This document shows positions 1-12,995 of a DNA stretch of 64,000 nucleotides, one piece after another. Below the pieces are notes generated by a model that saw only the letters and a program-made list of their open reading frames with translations, ran no database searches and was not told where the DNA came from. Origin of the DNA: Pilatotrama ljubarskyi (lineage: Eukaryota; Basidiomycota; Agaricomycetes; Polyporales; Polyporaceae). How positions within the stretch are numbered: position 1 is the stretch's first letter; each line of letters starts with the position of its first letter. The stretch spans positions 19,782-83,781 of the forward strand of contig MU277704.1 in assembly GCA_022385805.1 (NCBI GenBank). The letters run 5' to 3'. The position numbers and the translations under genes were made by a program.

Positions 1-371
1 ATACATGCCACATCAATGAACGGTAAGTGCCGGTGTCTGTCTGCGCATCCCTAGTTTTGCATCCCAGGTACGCCGCCGTCCGCGGAACACTCCCTGACAG
101 CCCTTTGCTCGAAATTCAGGGCGGTCATTGTGGAGAAGCTGTGCGAGTACCTGTCTTACAAGTCGCTCTACGAGGGCGCAAAGAAGAATGAGGAGATCCC
201 AGACTTCCAGGAACGCGTCTACCCTGAGATTTCCTTGGAGCTGTGAGTGCTGCGCTCGACTGCTCCCCTGAACCCTCATAACGTATCACGACCTCGTCTA
301 GCCTTCTCGCTGCCGACTACTATGATGGTTTGTCAATTCACGTTTCAGTGTGCCGCAGCTTACCTACATGA
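1..371 (+). CDS. ELC1: Elongin C (partial, 5' end outside window)
   Basis: Elongin C has a Skp1/BTB fold and is the adaptor that links substrate receptors to cullins in ubiquitin ligases; in yeast Elc1 also acts on stalled RNA polymerase II. Visible exons are <1-22, 120-242, 302-327 and 349-371, joined by GT-AG introns of 97, 59 and 21 bases; the last one is unusually short and the final exon is therefore less certain. The joined frame contains the family motif INERAVIVEKLCEYL, then PEISLELLLAADYYD, which matches the C-terminal helices of elongin C (metazoan members end ...LELLMAANFLDC). The N-terminal part of the fold lies upstream of base 1. An alternative acceptor at 67 also reads through but breaks the conserved motif. 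Confidence 0.87.
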
Positions 372-1631
372 TGCAGCATGACCAGCCCTGCTTGAACCCT
401 TGCCGTCTGGATTGCCCAAGTATCGGAATTCGTTGACTATCAGTGTCTTCACGTCATTCAAGGATACTGGGACAACGCCGCGGTCATCGAATGTGTCAGG
501 CTGGTACGTCGGAGGGCATGTAAGACTGCAAACTGCCTATCGACCTCGCGACATCTAGGGAATTCGTACTGTTTGACATAAGTAGAGAATTCGCTGCTCA
601 AATGGATAGCACCACTTGATTGCAGCAGTCGGTAGCGGACTCTTGCGCGCTGACAGTAGAATCGCAAACCCGCTGCTCAGCTTGGTGCGAGATAAGTCGC
701 ATCTCAAAGTTTCACGAGGAGATCTAGCCCACTGCCAGACACTGACAGGCCTTCGTTCGTGTCAAAGATGTCCCCGGAAGATAGCGCGGTGAGCTCTCTA
801 TAGCGTTACCATTGGGCACATCAATATCGAGCGACGTTCCCTGCTCCCTCGCCCTGAGTACGACTGCCTATCACACCGCAACGCCGGGCAGCGGCCGTAT
901 CATCGATATCCACCCAAATGGCAGAAATAATGTTGACGTATACATGAGAGTCACCAGGTCTGCCAACAACTTAGCGCGGCTCGTCCGAGTCAATCTCAGG
1001 CTGCGCATCTATGATGATCTGACAGACTTTTACTCTGCGCCCTTCCTATTACAGCCGGTTGGTTGCTCATTACATATAGCCCCTGAGAGGGGTAGAGGGA
1101 CAGCGCGAGTACATAACAGAGGTCCGTCGGCGAGTCGGTGATTTCAAAGTGTAGGTGCAAGAAAGCCTTCATGCTCAGTATGGATTCCTTCACTCCACCG
1201 TTTGTCGCGCTCAGACGTACATCGGCCCTCATTGTCCATAGTTGTTCGAGTCATGCTGAGGATCGCTCGGCCTTCATCCGACCTATCGTCCTTCGGTGAA
1301 GCTTGTGGTTCGGTCTGTAACTGACGACAATATTGCGGTACAACCTGGCCCACATCTGACAAATCGGCATGCAAGTTTCCGGGGTCCTTGTCCATTGTGG
1401 GCGCTTCACATCAGCTTGGTGGCACCCACAGGGACACTCACTGCTACTAGCCGTGGGAATCGAGCGCCCAAGAGTGATCGCCAGACGCACGAGAGAGAGC
1501 GCTGGCAGTTTCGCGAGCGGACTCCAACGACGGCGTATCAGCGGCGGAAAGACAACAACAAGAACAAGGGCCGTGGCCTTCGTGGGATTCTGCGATTTAC
1601 TATCTCTTGACTCATTTGCTATGTTCTAGTA
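372..1631. other. Intergenic, no gene recognised
   Basis: This 1.26-kb stretch lies between the 3' ends of the elongin C gene (+) and the hydrolase (-). It contains several open frames of 70-110 codons on both strands, but none shows a recognisable motif, splice-joined continuation or consistent codon use. It probably holds the two 3' untranslated regions. I see no RNA gene or repeat in it. Confidence 0.5.
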
Positions 1632-2841
1632 TCAGAGCGCCTCAGTATAGACCCTCAGAGCTACCGCAGGGTCGTCCCAGTGCACCTGCAGGATGCTGGT
1701 GAGTGAGTATCTGCCGCAGGCGACGTGGTAGTACTAAACGGCACTAACGAAGTGATTGATACCGTGGATCATCTTCAGATTGATGAGCCCTCCTCCATGG
1801 GTCTTGTCGTCCTCCTCCATGACCCAATATGCCGGCAAGGAGCACCAAAGAGTGGCATCGCCAGTGAATGCGGCTACCTTCATCTTGGGAAGTGAGCGCC
1901 TGACACTTCGGTCGAAACATGCTTTCTTGTAGTTTGCGCTGATCTGAGCAGCACAGAAGACCATGAAGAGCATTTCAGACCCAGACGCAGCTGGTTCGTA
2001 AATAATCTTGCTGATTTGCTCGTCGGTCATGCTGAAGATCGATGGTGCGCGGAATGTCGCAGGGACGACGTAAGTGAGCGCGTTGAGATCCCGAGTGGAG
2101 AGGTCACCGTGCTTGAAGTATGAGGTGATCCACTGTGTCGAGAGGGGGCCGCGGTCCTCGGCCGGGATGCTGTTGTCGAGTTGGGGTGACCACCCTTTAG
2201 GGGGTATAGGTGAGCCGATGGCTACGGTGGGGGCCTCTGTTGGCTGTCAGGACCTGCTCACGGGCCACCACAGGCGTCAGACTGGACACACCTTGAAGCA
2301 GCAAGGCGCGCATGTCTGACTGCCACGGGAGTTTCGACGCGGCGGGAAGGGCGTCAATATTAGCCACAGCAGCCAGAGCGATGGCGCACCCAAGCGACCA
2401 TCCCAAGATCGCGAATCCGCCCTTTTGGCCGTCGGAAGAGAGAGCGGGCACGTTGTTGTTCACTACGAAACGATCAACGAAATCGGCAACCTCCAGGCCT
2501 CTGGATCTGAGGAATACTGCCTTTTCGTCGTCGCTTCCGGAAGCCAGCACGGTTGTCTCCTCAGCGCTGAACGGGGTAGAGCCAGGATAATCGCGGCGAT
2601 TGATACCGACGAAGCGTATGTTGGAGGCATTTGCAAGTAGCATGACCCTCTCGAATACCACTACATGAGGAGGTTAGTGCACAAAGCTTGTAGCGCTCAA
2701 TAAAGTCATCGCTCACGACTCGTGAATGCTGTCCAAATGCACGGCAAAGATGGTCACGTAGTCATGGTCCATAGATTGGGGAACTCCGCTATCGATGTAA
2801 GAGAGCTGTGTTCCATTGTGATCGACGATGATGGACTGCAT
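1632..2841 (-). pseudogene. Alpha/beta-hydrolase fold protein with a one-base frameshift in exon 1
   Basis: Exons on the minus strand: 2841-2717, 2660-2292, 2236-1749, 1685-1632. Exon 2 carries NRRDYPGSTPFS and the nucleophile elbow GWSLG. Exon 3 carries the KMKVAAFTGD acid region, and the last exons the catalytic-His motif GINHF|VHWDDP. This is the large agaricomycete family of secreted or cytosolic alpha/beta-hydrolases of unknown substrate. Exon 1 starts MQSIIVDHNGTQLSYIDSG and reaches the oxyanion VH, but then one base too many is present near 2733-2742. Read in the shifted frame, the sequence continues TAFTSLVFERV exactly in phase with exon 2. The annotated donor (GTGAGC) and acceptor fit only if that base is ignored. 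Either the gene is newly inactivated or there is an assembly error in the short A run. Everything downstream is intact. Confidence 0.8.
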
Positions 2842-3865
2842 GGTATGAGCTTGGGATAATTCTGAGGAAGCGGCGAGATGCGGGAGGTACAGGTATGAGG
2901 GAGTGGTGGAAGGACAGGAGAGGTCGCATGTAACGGCCTCGTTACACGTGACTTACCGTATCCGGGTTCTTGTACTTACGCGTTACGATACGCGCCCGCT
3001 CTCTTGGACGAACCAACGCCATCCCGCCTTCCCGCCTCGCGGCGTCGGTGCTCGGGCTCCCCCTCGTCTCGTGCCTTGTATATCTCGTCCGGAATACATC
3101 GCTTTCGTCACGCATTCTCGTCCGGAGTCGGGCGCCGGCCCGTGACATCGCAGGCACTCGCTGGTGCATTTTATAGCAGCCATAGCACGCTTCTGGCTAT
3201 GGGCGCAAAGATCAGGTGCAACCCGAGACACCGCCCATCCTTCTCCGGTGTCCGATTGGGCGGCGATGTCCTTGCGAATCGATACGGTGAGTGCAAGTAG
3301 GACAACAAGTCGCACGCTGCAACTCCAAGGGGTCAACTGGTCATTGTCAGGCTTAATATCGCTGTGACCGTTGGTGACTTATATATGCAGCTTTGTGGAC
3401 AGCCCCGCGGTCTGAGCACCTGAGCTTGTGGGTGCCAGCGTCCGAGGAAGGCCCCGCGTCGACGCTCGCGACCCGGACAGGGCAGCCCTGAGCACCGCCT
3501 AGTATGATACTTAGGAAATGCAGCCGATCATAGAGGGGTCGCTGTGATCCTACCTATCAGCGGAAAAGCCCTCACGAAACGTGAGGCGTATGGCTTGAAA
3601 GGCCTTTTGTCGACCACCCAGCAGGACTAGCCTAATGTACATATACTGCTGGTTGCGATGGCCAGTGACTCCGTGCGGTGTGGTCGCGCATTGTGCTTCT
3701 TTCACAGCTGATGTGGCAAGTACATTTCTACTTAGTTGCATTGATGATACATAAGAGGGTCCATCTGAACAATATGGAGGGCTCACTGTTCGAGTACATA
3801 CGACTACACGAGAGCATATCTGGTATATCAAGATATCAGGGCCGCTGAGACGTTATGTGGACATT
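2842..3865. other. Intergenic, no gene recognised
   Basis: About 1 kb between the hydrolase start and the stop of the RING gene, both on the minus strand. It includes a CACGTGAC motif near 2946 that could serve the hydrolase promoter. The overlapping 60-117 codon open frames on both strands around 2900-3370 show no family signal, and I treat them as chance in GC-rich DNA. Confidence 0.45.
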
Positions 3866-6800
3866 TCAGTCATGGCGCCACGGAGGGCGGAACGGGTTCC
3901 AATGCCGTGGATGTCTGCCAATGTTCTCTCGGTCGCCGTTGCCATCATCGTCTTCCTCGGGGCCATTGGTTGTCCCGCTTGGGCCCGCCACAGGAACAGA
4001 CGCCTCCTCCTGGGAACGAGGCTTACTCACCCGACCGCGGCAGACAGGACACGTTCTGGCACCCTTGAGCCATTGCTGTAGCGGCCATGCGTCAGTATAT
4101 CCCTGCGTAAGATTGTGAGTAAGCATACCTGCAGGCAACCCTCGTGGAACCAATGCGAACAAGCGGAGACGCGGAGACATGGGTCGTTTGCCACATACTG
4201 AATGACAACGTGGTGAGCCGCGCAAGGAATCGTGCATGTAGGAGATATACACACGTCGTCGAGGCAAATGGGACAGCGCTCTTCTGTAGCGCCAGGTCGT
4301 GCCCATTCGCTGTACGTGCCTCTTGGAAGAGACGCGATCACCTCATCCGGGGTTCCGCGAGGCTTGGCGTCGCCCAGCAAGGATGAAAGCGAAAGTAGCC
4401 CTTCGTACGAAAAATCAAAATCTTCGTCGCGCTGCGTGCGGAAAGAGGAGTGTGAACAAAAGCACAGGTAGGCATTAACTGGACACTGACAACGTAATCC
4501 CCGAAGTTACGTCTGCGCATCCAGGGATGCCGACCTGCTGGGGGCACGTCTACCCAGACCATGTCCGGCGGCGGGTGTGGCCCAAATCCTGCACGACGCG
4601 CAAAGCGGCCATTGAGAGGAGCTGGCCGATCTTCAGGACGTCCTTCTCTGTGGGTAGACAATGAGGCATGGCGGCCATATCGCCTGGTCCACACGGAAGT
4701 CTGAGGTAACGGAGGCAGCGGGTTGTCGTCAATCGGCGTCTGGGTATTCCCCTCAGGGTCCGTGTGGTTGCGACTCGTGGAGATGGGCGGGAGTCCTGGA
4801 ACCTCTCGCCTTCGCGCTAAGATCCGTTGCACCATATCACGATGACGCTCCACTCGCTCCAGCGTCGTAGCTGCACGTAGCGTAGGATCATCCGCTCGAC
4901 TGCCGCTCGAAGAATATTCGCGTTCGAGGAGCGTACGGTGGCGCAAGGCAGACCGTCTCTCTGCTTGCTCACGAAGCGTAGAGCTTCGTGTTTCGGTCGT
5001 CTGATAGACAGGGCGAGGTGGACTCGCTACTGGTGGAGCGCTCGCCGTGTCTGGAGCAGGACGGTATTCGGTATAGTCAAAGAGAGCGGCGAACGGTCGA
5101 GCATGGTGTTCCTCAGGTACTGGCGGGCTAGACGCGCGGGTGGACCCCACTCCTGACCGAAAATCCATGAGCTCTTGTCGGATTCTCATGCGACGATGTA
5201 CGGCATCTTGTTCCCATCGGTCTGCTGTCGATGCTGCGTGCGACCTCTCGAAGGCAGCGGTTGACCTTGTGTCACCATCCGTAGACGAACGACGTTCGTA
5301 CGTGCCCCATGGCGATGGCCAAACAGGTTCCAGCCTGTCGCTGCTCGCATCTTGTGCCTCCCTTTGGTCGACAGCAGAGCGATGTTGGAGGGCGACAGAT
5401 CGAGCAAGCGTGGCCCGGAAAGGCCCATCTCGGTAGGCGTCGAGGTTGATGTTGCCATAGCGCGAGCTCCGAGCACCGTCCTCTACGACACGGGAATTCT
5501 CACCGAAACCGGTGGCGCGCTCTGGAGAGGACCGGCGAGCCATTGCAGGACGATCCATGAATGACTGCAACATGGCATCATCTTCTGCTGTGCGAGGAGG
5601 AAACCTTGGATAGGCGTGGATAGTTGAGAACATAGAGGGCGGATCGTTCCGAGCCCAACTTCGCGCTGCATGTGTGGCGGAATCGGGCCGACGTGGAGGA
5701 GGTGATGGAGGAGGCGATCGAGGTCGAGATGGTGGATGAGGTCTGGCACGATGACGCAAGCCGCTCAAGTCCAAGGACCTGGCACGACTGTTCGCCTCCA
5801 ACAGTGAGGCTGTTGCACTCATGGGAACGTCGTCCGTTGCACGTGGAGATCCTCGTGTCACTGTTCTCGAGGAAGGCCGGTTCTGGCCGGCGTTGATGCC
5901 CTCGCCAGCATTTCGGATGCGATATGGACCCCGTCGAAGGGCAGACAGACCGGTTTCGTTTCGTACTGGACTCGCGACGTCCGAGAAATATCTTGCTTGC
6001 AAGCTCACGGGCGCAGCGTCATGGCCGTCGTCCTCTTCTGAGAGCCATCTGGTGATGTCCCACGCAGAGGGATGTGCATGATGGGCCGAAGGAGGAGTGG
6101 GCTCGTCAACCCACGAGTGCTCTCGGTGGGGAGCATCCGGAGAGACTGTATCGTCCAGGGCATGCCGGAGCGTAGAATAGGAACTAGTTGGAATGGTCAA
6201 GTCGGGCGATGCGGGGTCGCCTGGGTACGATGGGAGCGGTGGTAGAGGTTCGGCAAGAAATTCAGCCATGCGCCGACGATGCGCCTCAACCTCTCGAAGT
6301 GTGCGATCGAAGTCTCCTACTCTAGCCCAAGGGCGGTCGTCCACAAAATCCCGGGAGATATTGGAGACAGGCGGGGCTGGAAGCCGTGGGGAGGACCGAG
6401 GCTGATGAGATGCGAAGGAGGATACATGCTGCGGCACAGAGCGAGCGCTGCTACGCGGAGAGCCTGCAGGCCTGCGTTCGGATAGACTGAAGAAGCGGTT
6501 CGGAGCGGACGGAGCATTCCTAGGGGATCGGAGGGGTTGGAGGCTTTCGCTCCGGTTGCGAGCATTTGAGTTTCGACCCATTGTGTCAAAGAAATCTATC
6601 AGAAGGGATATGAGCGTCGAAGGGCATGCTACATGAGCAGTCCTACCATCGGTCTCATCAACCGGAGCCTGGGTGTGACGCGAAATGTCAAAGCTGCCGG
6701 TGTTCCTCGAGGAAGACCATTCATCAGCGGTCCCGGTTCTGTGCGTATCCCGCGGCACAGCAGGAGGCATGGAGGGAGGCCGAGGGAAGATATGTAGCGG

Positions 6801-7879
6801 ACGTTGCCGAGGCATGTTCGCCACCCGCGGGGGCAAGCTGGCACGTAAAGCAGCGGATGCCTCAACGTAAGCATCCATGAATCGGGAGTGAGGTGAGCGA
6901 GCTCGACCGTCAACCTCGGGGTTGCTCGCCGTGTGAACGCTCGGCAAGGCACGTTGGTCGACGTCTTCATAAACAGATTCGACAACATCCTCACGACGAA
7001 GGCCCGACAGGGGCCCTCGACCTGAAAAACAATAAGGTGTATTCGCATAGATTAGTCGGTCAGATTGCAGGAGGACAGACCATGAACACGTGCACGTCCT
7101 GATGGAGGGTTTGTATACGGTGCACGCAAGAATGCTTGGAACTCGTCTGCATCTTCGTGGTCACTTGGTACCTCAGGCATGATGTCAGCATACACGTCAG
7201 GTATCACGAAGTCGTCTTCGAGTTCGGGAGGGGGGTATACCGGAGGGAGCGGATTGGCGCTCCTAGATGAGGACGTGGGAAGGTTGGCGGGCGACGACCG
7301 CAATTGGGCTATCTCGCGATCAAATGCAGTGGCCCGCTCAAGGAACCTCGCGAAGTTCTCCTCGAACGGCTCAGACGACGTTCGCTGCGGTGCCCGGGAA
7401 GGGTTGGAGGGAGCTGGGCTATGCCGGGGTGATACGGAGAGTATGGTATCGATATATGAAGGTATCCTGCCGGCGGGAGAGGTGGCATGAGGTTCAGGCT
7501 CGACCGGATCTATGAGCATGTCTTCATCTACGACATCCAACAGCGGAGGAGAAGCAACGCCGGGAAGAGTAGAGTGGGCGGAGTGATAGCTAGAGTGGCT
7601 ACTGCCGCTGCTGCTAGGAGACACGGAATCGGCCGTCGGAAGTAAGATATGATCCACCTCGCTGGCGTACGAGGAGTTGCTGTCGGGGCGAGCACGCTTG
7701 CTACGCTCACGGCTGCCCTCTCCACCGCTCGCAGGGCGCGGGGGAGAATCTCTGCGGCTGCGGGTAGGATGCTGGACGTCGGTCTGATCAGAATCGGCCT
7801 CCGGGCCTATGGCATCATAGGAACGTTTGTGAGAGGATGAGCCGGAGGCTATATTGGACGAGCGGTGAGGTTCCGCCAT
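3866..7879 (-). CDS. Long RING-H2 protein, probable E3 ubiquitin ligase
   Basis: Exons: 7879-7081, 7021-4491, 4431-4129, 4075-3866, giving 1,280 codons. The first ~1,060 residues are Ser/Pro/Arg-rich and look disordered. The end is an agaricomycete-type RING module: NFGDYV|RDEDFDFSYEGLLSLSSLLG leads into CPICLDD...CSHWFHEGCLQ|QWL...CPVCRGRV, a C3H2C3 RING with all eight ligands, followed by a short acidic/Gly tail. Such proteins are expected to recruit an E2 and ubiquitinate unknown targets. The start at 7879 (MAEPHRSSN) was chosen over an upstream ATG at 8023 because the latter would overlap the 3' end of the SPF1 neighbourhood. A 51-nt GT-AG segment near 6596-6646 is in frame and might be an optional intron. 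A second GT-AG pair of 21 nt after the RING is too short to splice. Confidence 0.85.
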
Positions 7880-8129
7880 CGAGGATATCGAGGGGCGGGA
7901 GAGGGATGGTGGTGGTAGCGGACAGAGCCTCGCAGTGCGGCGGCGGCGAGCTACAGCCGTGCCACCCACCCCATTGTCCGTTTGGCGCCCGTCCGGCTCA
8001 GTCCGTACATCCCATTTAGGCAACTCTCCAAGTTCGGGCCCTGGCTCTCATCTATCCGAGTCTATTCGCAGAATTATAGGCTACGTAACAAGGCCGTACA
8101 GTATGCAAACAGCGTGTCCGCGAGGGCCA

Positions 8130-11100
8130 TTACTCCTTCTTCTGCATCTCCTCCGCCCTCCTCTTTTCCCGCCGTTCCCGACCACGGGTGATCATGGGTT
8201 TCGGCTCCAGGTTTGCGAACAGTGCCTTGCACACCTTCTCGATCACCCAGCATCCAGCGAAGTCGACGATCATCGACGTCGTCAGCCTGAACTTGAACTG
8301 CGGCCCGGTACCAGTCAGCGCCATCACATCACCATAAGAAGAAGATCAGACACACCGATTCCTGCATCTCAACAATCTGCAACCACCGGTTCAGCTCGGG
8401 CATGAAGTCCGTGGCACCAGAGAAAGCAACCGCGCTGGCACCGAGGAGGCCGTAGTAGAGTGCGGAGTTCTCCCTGATACCTTCCCTGAACGGGCGACCT
8501 TGGAAGTTGATGGCGAAGGTGGACACTTGCTGCGACAGGCTGAGCAAGTAGATCGCCGTATTGAGGAGGTTCGGCTCGAACTTGGCCTCGAGGTCGATCG
8601 GACCGCGCTCCTCGTAATCGCGCGAGAGCTGCGTGATGTATACGAGCGTCGCAATGTGAAGCGCGAACTGCAGAAGGACGGAGAGCAGCACGTAGAAGTT
8701 GAAGATGTTACCAAGCGGACGCTCTCTCGACAGCTTTTCCACAGGCTGGATTACACGGACGTCAGTATTGCACTCTCGTGTGTCACAAGGGCGGAGGGTT
8801 CTCACTTTGGCGCGCGAGATGCAGAGGAAGCAGACCGACATGAGCATGCCCGTGATCGTGACCTGATAATCGCCGAACTTGATGCCATCCAGATATTGGA
8901 CGCTCAGACTGTACGCAGTGATCAGACAGTTGAGCGCGAGGATCTTGTACATCTGGATCGTCGCAACAAGAGTGCAACGTCCCTGGCGAATGATGTGCGT
9001 GACTTTCCAGTGTCGTGAGTCTCATTGTTACGCGTGTCGACGTAGGAAATACGTACTTGCGCTGACATTGGACAGCTTGGAGGTGAACGGTGCTGCGCAG
9101 GAAGCGTCACCCAACTTGATCTTGGGTACCTCGTCTTCGTTGTCCATTTCGGCCAATTTGTCCGTGATCGACGCAAGATCAAACTACAGAGTGTGTCAGC
9201 GAGTTGGCGTTAGCGAGCAAGACTAGAACAGACCTTCTCCATCGGATTCTTCTTCCGTGCGTTCTGCAGGTCCGCGGCGGCCTTCTTCTGCGCCTCGACG
9301 ACGTCCGGGTAGAGGTGCGCGATGACTGGCGGGACCGGCGGCGGCGGCTGGCCGAAGCGCGCAGAGATCTTCAGCTGACTCTCATAGACCTTCTTGACGC
9401 GCTCGTTGCGTTGATGCTCTGCAATCTTCTTCAAGTCCTCCTCAGTTCCGTCAAGCAGCGCAACGCCAATGTGCGCCTGCTTGAGCGCACCAACGTCGTT
9501 GGTGCCGTCGCCAGCCATGAGCGTGATGTAGCCGAGGCTCTTGAGCGAGGTGAGGATGAACTCCTTCTGAGCCGGCGAGACACGCGCGTAGACCCAAGTG
9601 TTTTGCACGAGATCGTTCCAAGACGGGTGTGCTTCGTAGAACTTCATCGCTGCGCCGGTGATGCAAATGTCGTACTTGTCGAAAAGCGTCGTGTCGAGGG
9701 GCTGTGAGGGATCGACGGGGATGATCACCTTCTCGTCCACCGAACGCCAGACGAGGCCTACGTCATCGGTCAGACATGAAAGAACATGCAGGGATGGCAA
9801 GACTCACTGGAGCTGGCCGGAATGCCCTCAGGCACATCAAGGATGAGGGCTTCACGATCCATGATTTCCACATCCCGAGCGACATGGACTGCCGTGAGAG
9901 GGTTGTCACCGGTGATCATGATGCACTGTAATCCGGCGCTCAGTGGTGTTTAAACATGAGAGAAGCGCAAGAGCATACGCGGTGCGAAGAGTCGCCAAGC
10001 ATCTTGAGAGTCTCGACAGCGTCAGGCTTGAGCGGGCAGTGGAACACCAAAAATCCGGCAAATTGGAGCTCGGACTCGACCTGATCTCGAGGAAGCTTGT
10101 TGATCTGAGGCGGGCAGAATCCTCTCAGCGTACACTAATGCAACAGATCTGCTCTACTCCATACCTTGTCCACAGTCATGCTATCCATCTCTTTGAAGCC
10201 GAGCGCAAGCACTCGGCTACCACGGCGAGTGTACCATTTGTACGTCTCATCATAGTGCGAAGGGACAAACGCGAGCATGCGCTTGATCGTTTCCGGCGCA
10301 CCCTTGGCCGCGACAATGCAGCGTCCGTTCGGCAGGCTGGAGACCGTACTCATGCGCTTAAGTGCCGACGAGAACTGGAAGCGCCTGCGCACAGTGAGCT
10401 GTGTGCGGTGTGGAGCGCTGACGTCGGCGGGAGCGATACTATCACCCTTGGAGAGCTGCCAGTTGAGCGCATCGAGGGTCGTACGCTCCATCGGGTCGCC
10501 GACGATCGTTCCGTCGTCGAGACGGACGAGCGCATGGGCTGCCGCGAGGGCTAGGGTAGTTTCGCGTCCAGTGGCCTTGACGTCCAGCAGCTTTATTGGG
10601 TCCTCGGGGCTTGAATGAGTCAGCCAGCGGTTCGCCGTGGTTCGTCCAGTTGACTTACTCAACGCCGGCTACACCTTCCACAACCAGGTTCTCCGCGGTG
10701 ATCGTACCTGTCTTGTCAAAGCAGCAGACATCCACCCGACCAGCAAAGGGAATCCGGAAGGGTTCAGTGCAGAAAATTGCTGGAGCATTCTGTCAGCGTG
10801 GTATTCGGAAGCGCGGGACGTACTCACTCACCATACTTGGACAACGCTACGAGAGACGCATTGACGGCGAGAGACAGCTCCATGGGTAATTCGGGCGGCA
10901 CGACGCTCGTGATGATCAAGATACAGTCAAGGAGTAGCTTGGACTTCTTGAGCTCGCGCTCAATACCTGCATAGTCCATGTGAGTAAGTAGAGGTTCGGG
11001 GAAATACCACTTATCCTACATACCTTTGACCCAGACGTACCAGCTCGCAGCAATGGCGAAGATGAGCAGGAAACCGATGAACAGGAAGCTCTCGGCGTTG

Positions 11101-12428
11101 TTGGCAGATACGCGCTCCGTGGAGAAGATCATGGTGCGTACAAGCTGACCCTGAGCAGTACCGAAGCCAGTGCGGAGCACAACACCTAGGCAGCCACCAT
11201 CGGGAGTGTCTCCGCCGTTCGTGGCCTGAAGCAGTTTAGTTCCGGCAAACAGAACAGCATTCTTGTGTGCTCCATCGACATCAAGATTCTCCTGAGCATC
11301 CAAGAGGGCAATGGACTCCTTCAGCAGGGGCGTAGACTCGCCAGAAAGCATGGCCTCGTTGACAATGCACGTCCCGCGAAGGAGCAGAATGTCGGCCGGA
11401 ACGTTTGTCTCGGATTGCTGGCGTGCTGCACGACATCGGTCAGCTACGTACGGATGACGTAACTCCAGACGTACCCATGGAGACCACGTCGCCAGGAAGG
11501 AGATCATCGCTCTGGATTTCAGTCCACTTGCCATTACGCAGGACACGGATGGGGTAAGGCGCAATGGACATGGTACGGAATTCGGTGAGCGTACGGACGC
11601 GCTGCCACACAACGGTGCACTCGAAGACAATCAGCATGAAGAGCGTGAACAGACTGTAGTACCAGTACTCGTCCAGACACCAGAGTGCAACGCAGAAGAT
11701 CTGGAAGACGAAGAAGGGCGCGGTCGCATGCTCGCCGAAGAGCTCCATGAAGGACGGGATCGGGATGTTATACTCGTTCTTTCCGTATAGCGAGGCCAAA
11801 GAAGTGATCTCGGACTCGGTCAGGCCACGAGGTGAGAGGAAGGAGCTCAGCGGAGGGCGCGAAGAGCAGGGGTACGGCAGCCGGGAGAACGTGATGGGCG
11901 AGCTTGAAGTCACGACATACGTATCCCGCTGGTAGTTGAAGGTGTAGGTGGAGGGGTTCGAGGGGACCTTCTTCTCTAGTGGAACGATCTCGCCTTCGCC
12001 GCGATGCGGCGCAGGGATGATGCGTACGCAATCGGCATCCTCAAGAGACCGTGCCTTCACGATACCGTTAGTACGCAACTTGTCATAATGACTGGCGGAG
12101 TACCGGGTGCACCTTTCTGGTCGTGATCCATGCCCGCGCACCAGTATTCCATCGGGTGACGAGGAAGCTGAGCGCGTGCCCGAGCCCAAGAGAGACGCAA
12201 GCGAGGAAGGTCCATTCCTCGCTCTGAAGCCAGTCATCGTACTTGACGTAGTAGGCGTACGCAAGCACCGGATAGAGACAAAGGAACGGGACCGTGTAAA
12301 GGTGATAGTACCAGGGCAGGGCGACGTGCAGTGTCGCGCCGACGATTTCGGACGACTCGACCTTGACCGAGCTCCTGGAGCTGTACGTCAGGAATCTATT
12401 CGAGCGACGGATGTTTCGCTGCTTACAT
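8130..12428 (-). CDS. SPF1: P5A-type ATPase, ER transmembrane-helix dislocase
   Basis: Fourteen exons: 12428-12427, 12374-12113, 12054-11475, 11425-11024, 10966-10832, 10779-10659, 10609-10165, 10104-9979, 9925-9808, 9757-9234, 9183-9057, 9002-8806, 8745-8356, 8297-8130. They sum to 1,198 codons plus stop, close to yeast Spf1 (~1,215). Motifs: actuator loop MLSGES in exon 4; the P5A membrane motif [10 protein letters not shown] in exon 5; the phosphorylation motif DKTGT (Asp about residue 482); [10 protein letters not shown]; and the hinge [11 protein letters not shown]. The C-terminal membrane helices and a basic tail follow. Known role: the ER-resident pump extracts mis-inserted tail-anchored and mitochondrial helices from the ER membrane. 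The start codon is split by an intron (AT|G), which yields the family-like N-terminus [12 protein letters not shown]. It lies downstream of YKT6 on the same strand. Confidence 0.95.
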
Positions 12429-12995
12429 GTTGAGCTTGCACCGAGACGGGCGGTGGTCTGACGACGAGCGGTCTGGGATCCGGAGATGGAGGACGAGGAG
12501 GAGGTGGAGAGTCGTAAGCCACGTCGGGCCAGGAACACGCCCAATTTCTCGTACAGCATCGCACGTGACACGGCGGTCGATAGCAGCTCCTGCCAGTGCC
12601 AGTGCAGTGGCCGCTCTCGTCCTGCTTCTTGCGTCTGAACAGTCCTGGGCCGCTTATTTTGACTCTCAGGTTTATACGGACTGGCGGATGTCCTGCATCA
12701 CGCCGAGACCCACCGTGCAAAGGCAAATTGGCACACTGGGTCCGCGCTGCTACCACGAGGGCCCGTCCGAAGTCCACGAATAGATGGTATATAACCCTGC
12801 CTGGCCAGTCCGAGAGCGAACGTATTATTACAAGACAATTGCAAGACATCTACAGAGAAGCAATATACGGCTGCAGCGCGGCCGGATATGACGTGCAGAT
12901 AGGAACGTCGTACAGTAAGAGATCGTGAGCGTCGTAGGGTGTGCAAGCACCTCGGAGGCAAAGGATCCCAAGGCGCAAGTAACTGGAACACCGCT
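12429..12995 (-). promoter_or_regulatory. SPF1 upstream region with CACGTG box
   Basis: The 567 bases between the YKT6 stop and the split SPF1 start codon hold no other gene. A CACGTG core (12562-12567) sits about 134 bases upstream of the start, inside a GC-rich stretch. CACGTG is the binding core of fungal bHLH factors such as Cbf1 and SREBP-like proteins. Its use here is inferred only from position. Confidence 0.35.

Noticed and set aside
2983..3336. 117-codon minus-strand protein
   Set aside because: No motif, overlaps several equal frames in GC-rich intergenic DNA, no splice-linked exons.
4023..4043. A 21-nt GT-AG segment after the RING motif as an intron
   Set aside because: Far below the ~44-60 nt size of other introns here, and reading through keeps the frame.
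8023..8025. Upstream ATG (8023) as start of the RING gene
   Set aside because: Adds 48 residues of Arg/Pro-rich sequence and nearly reaches the SPF1 stop at 8130; the ATG at 7879 is better placed.
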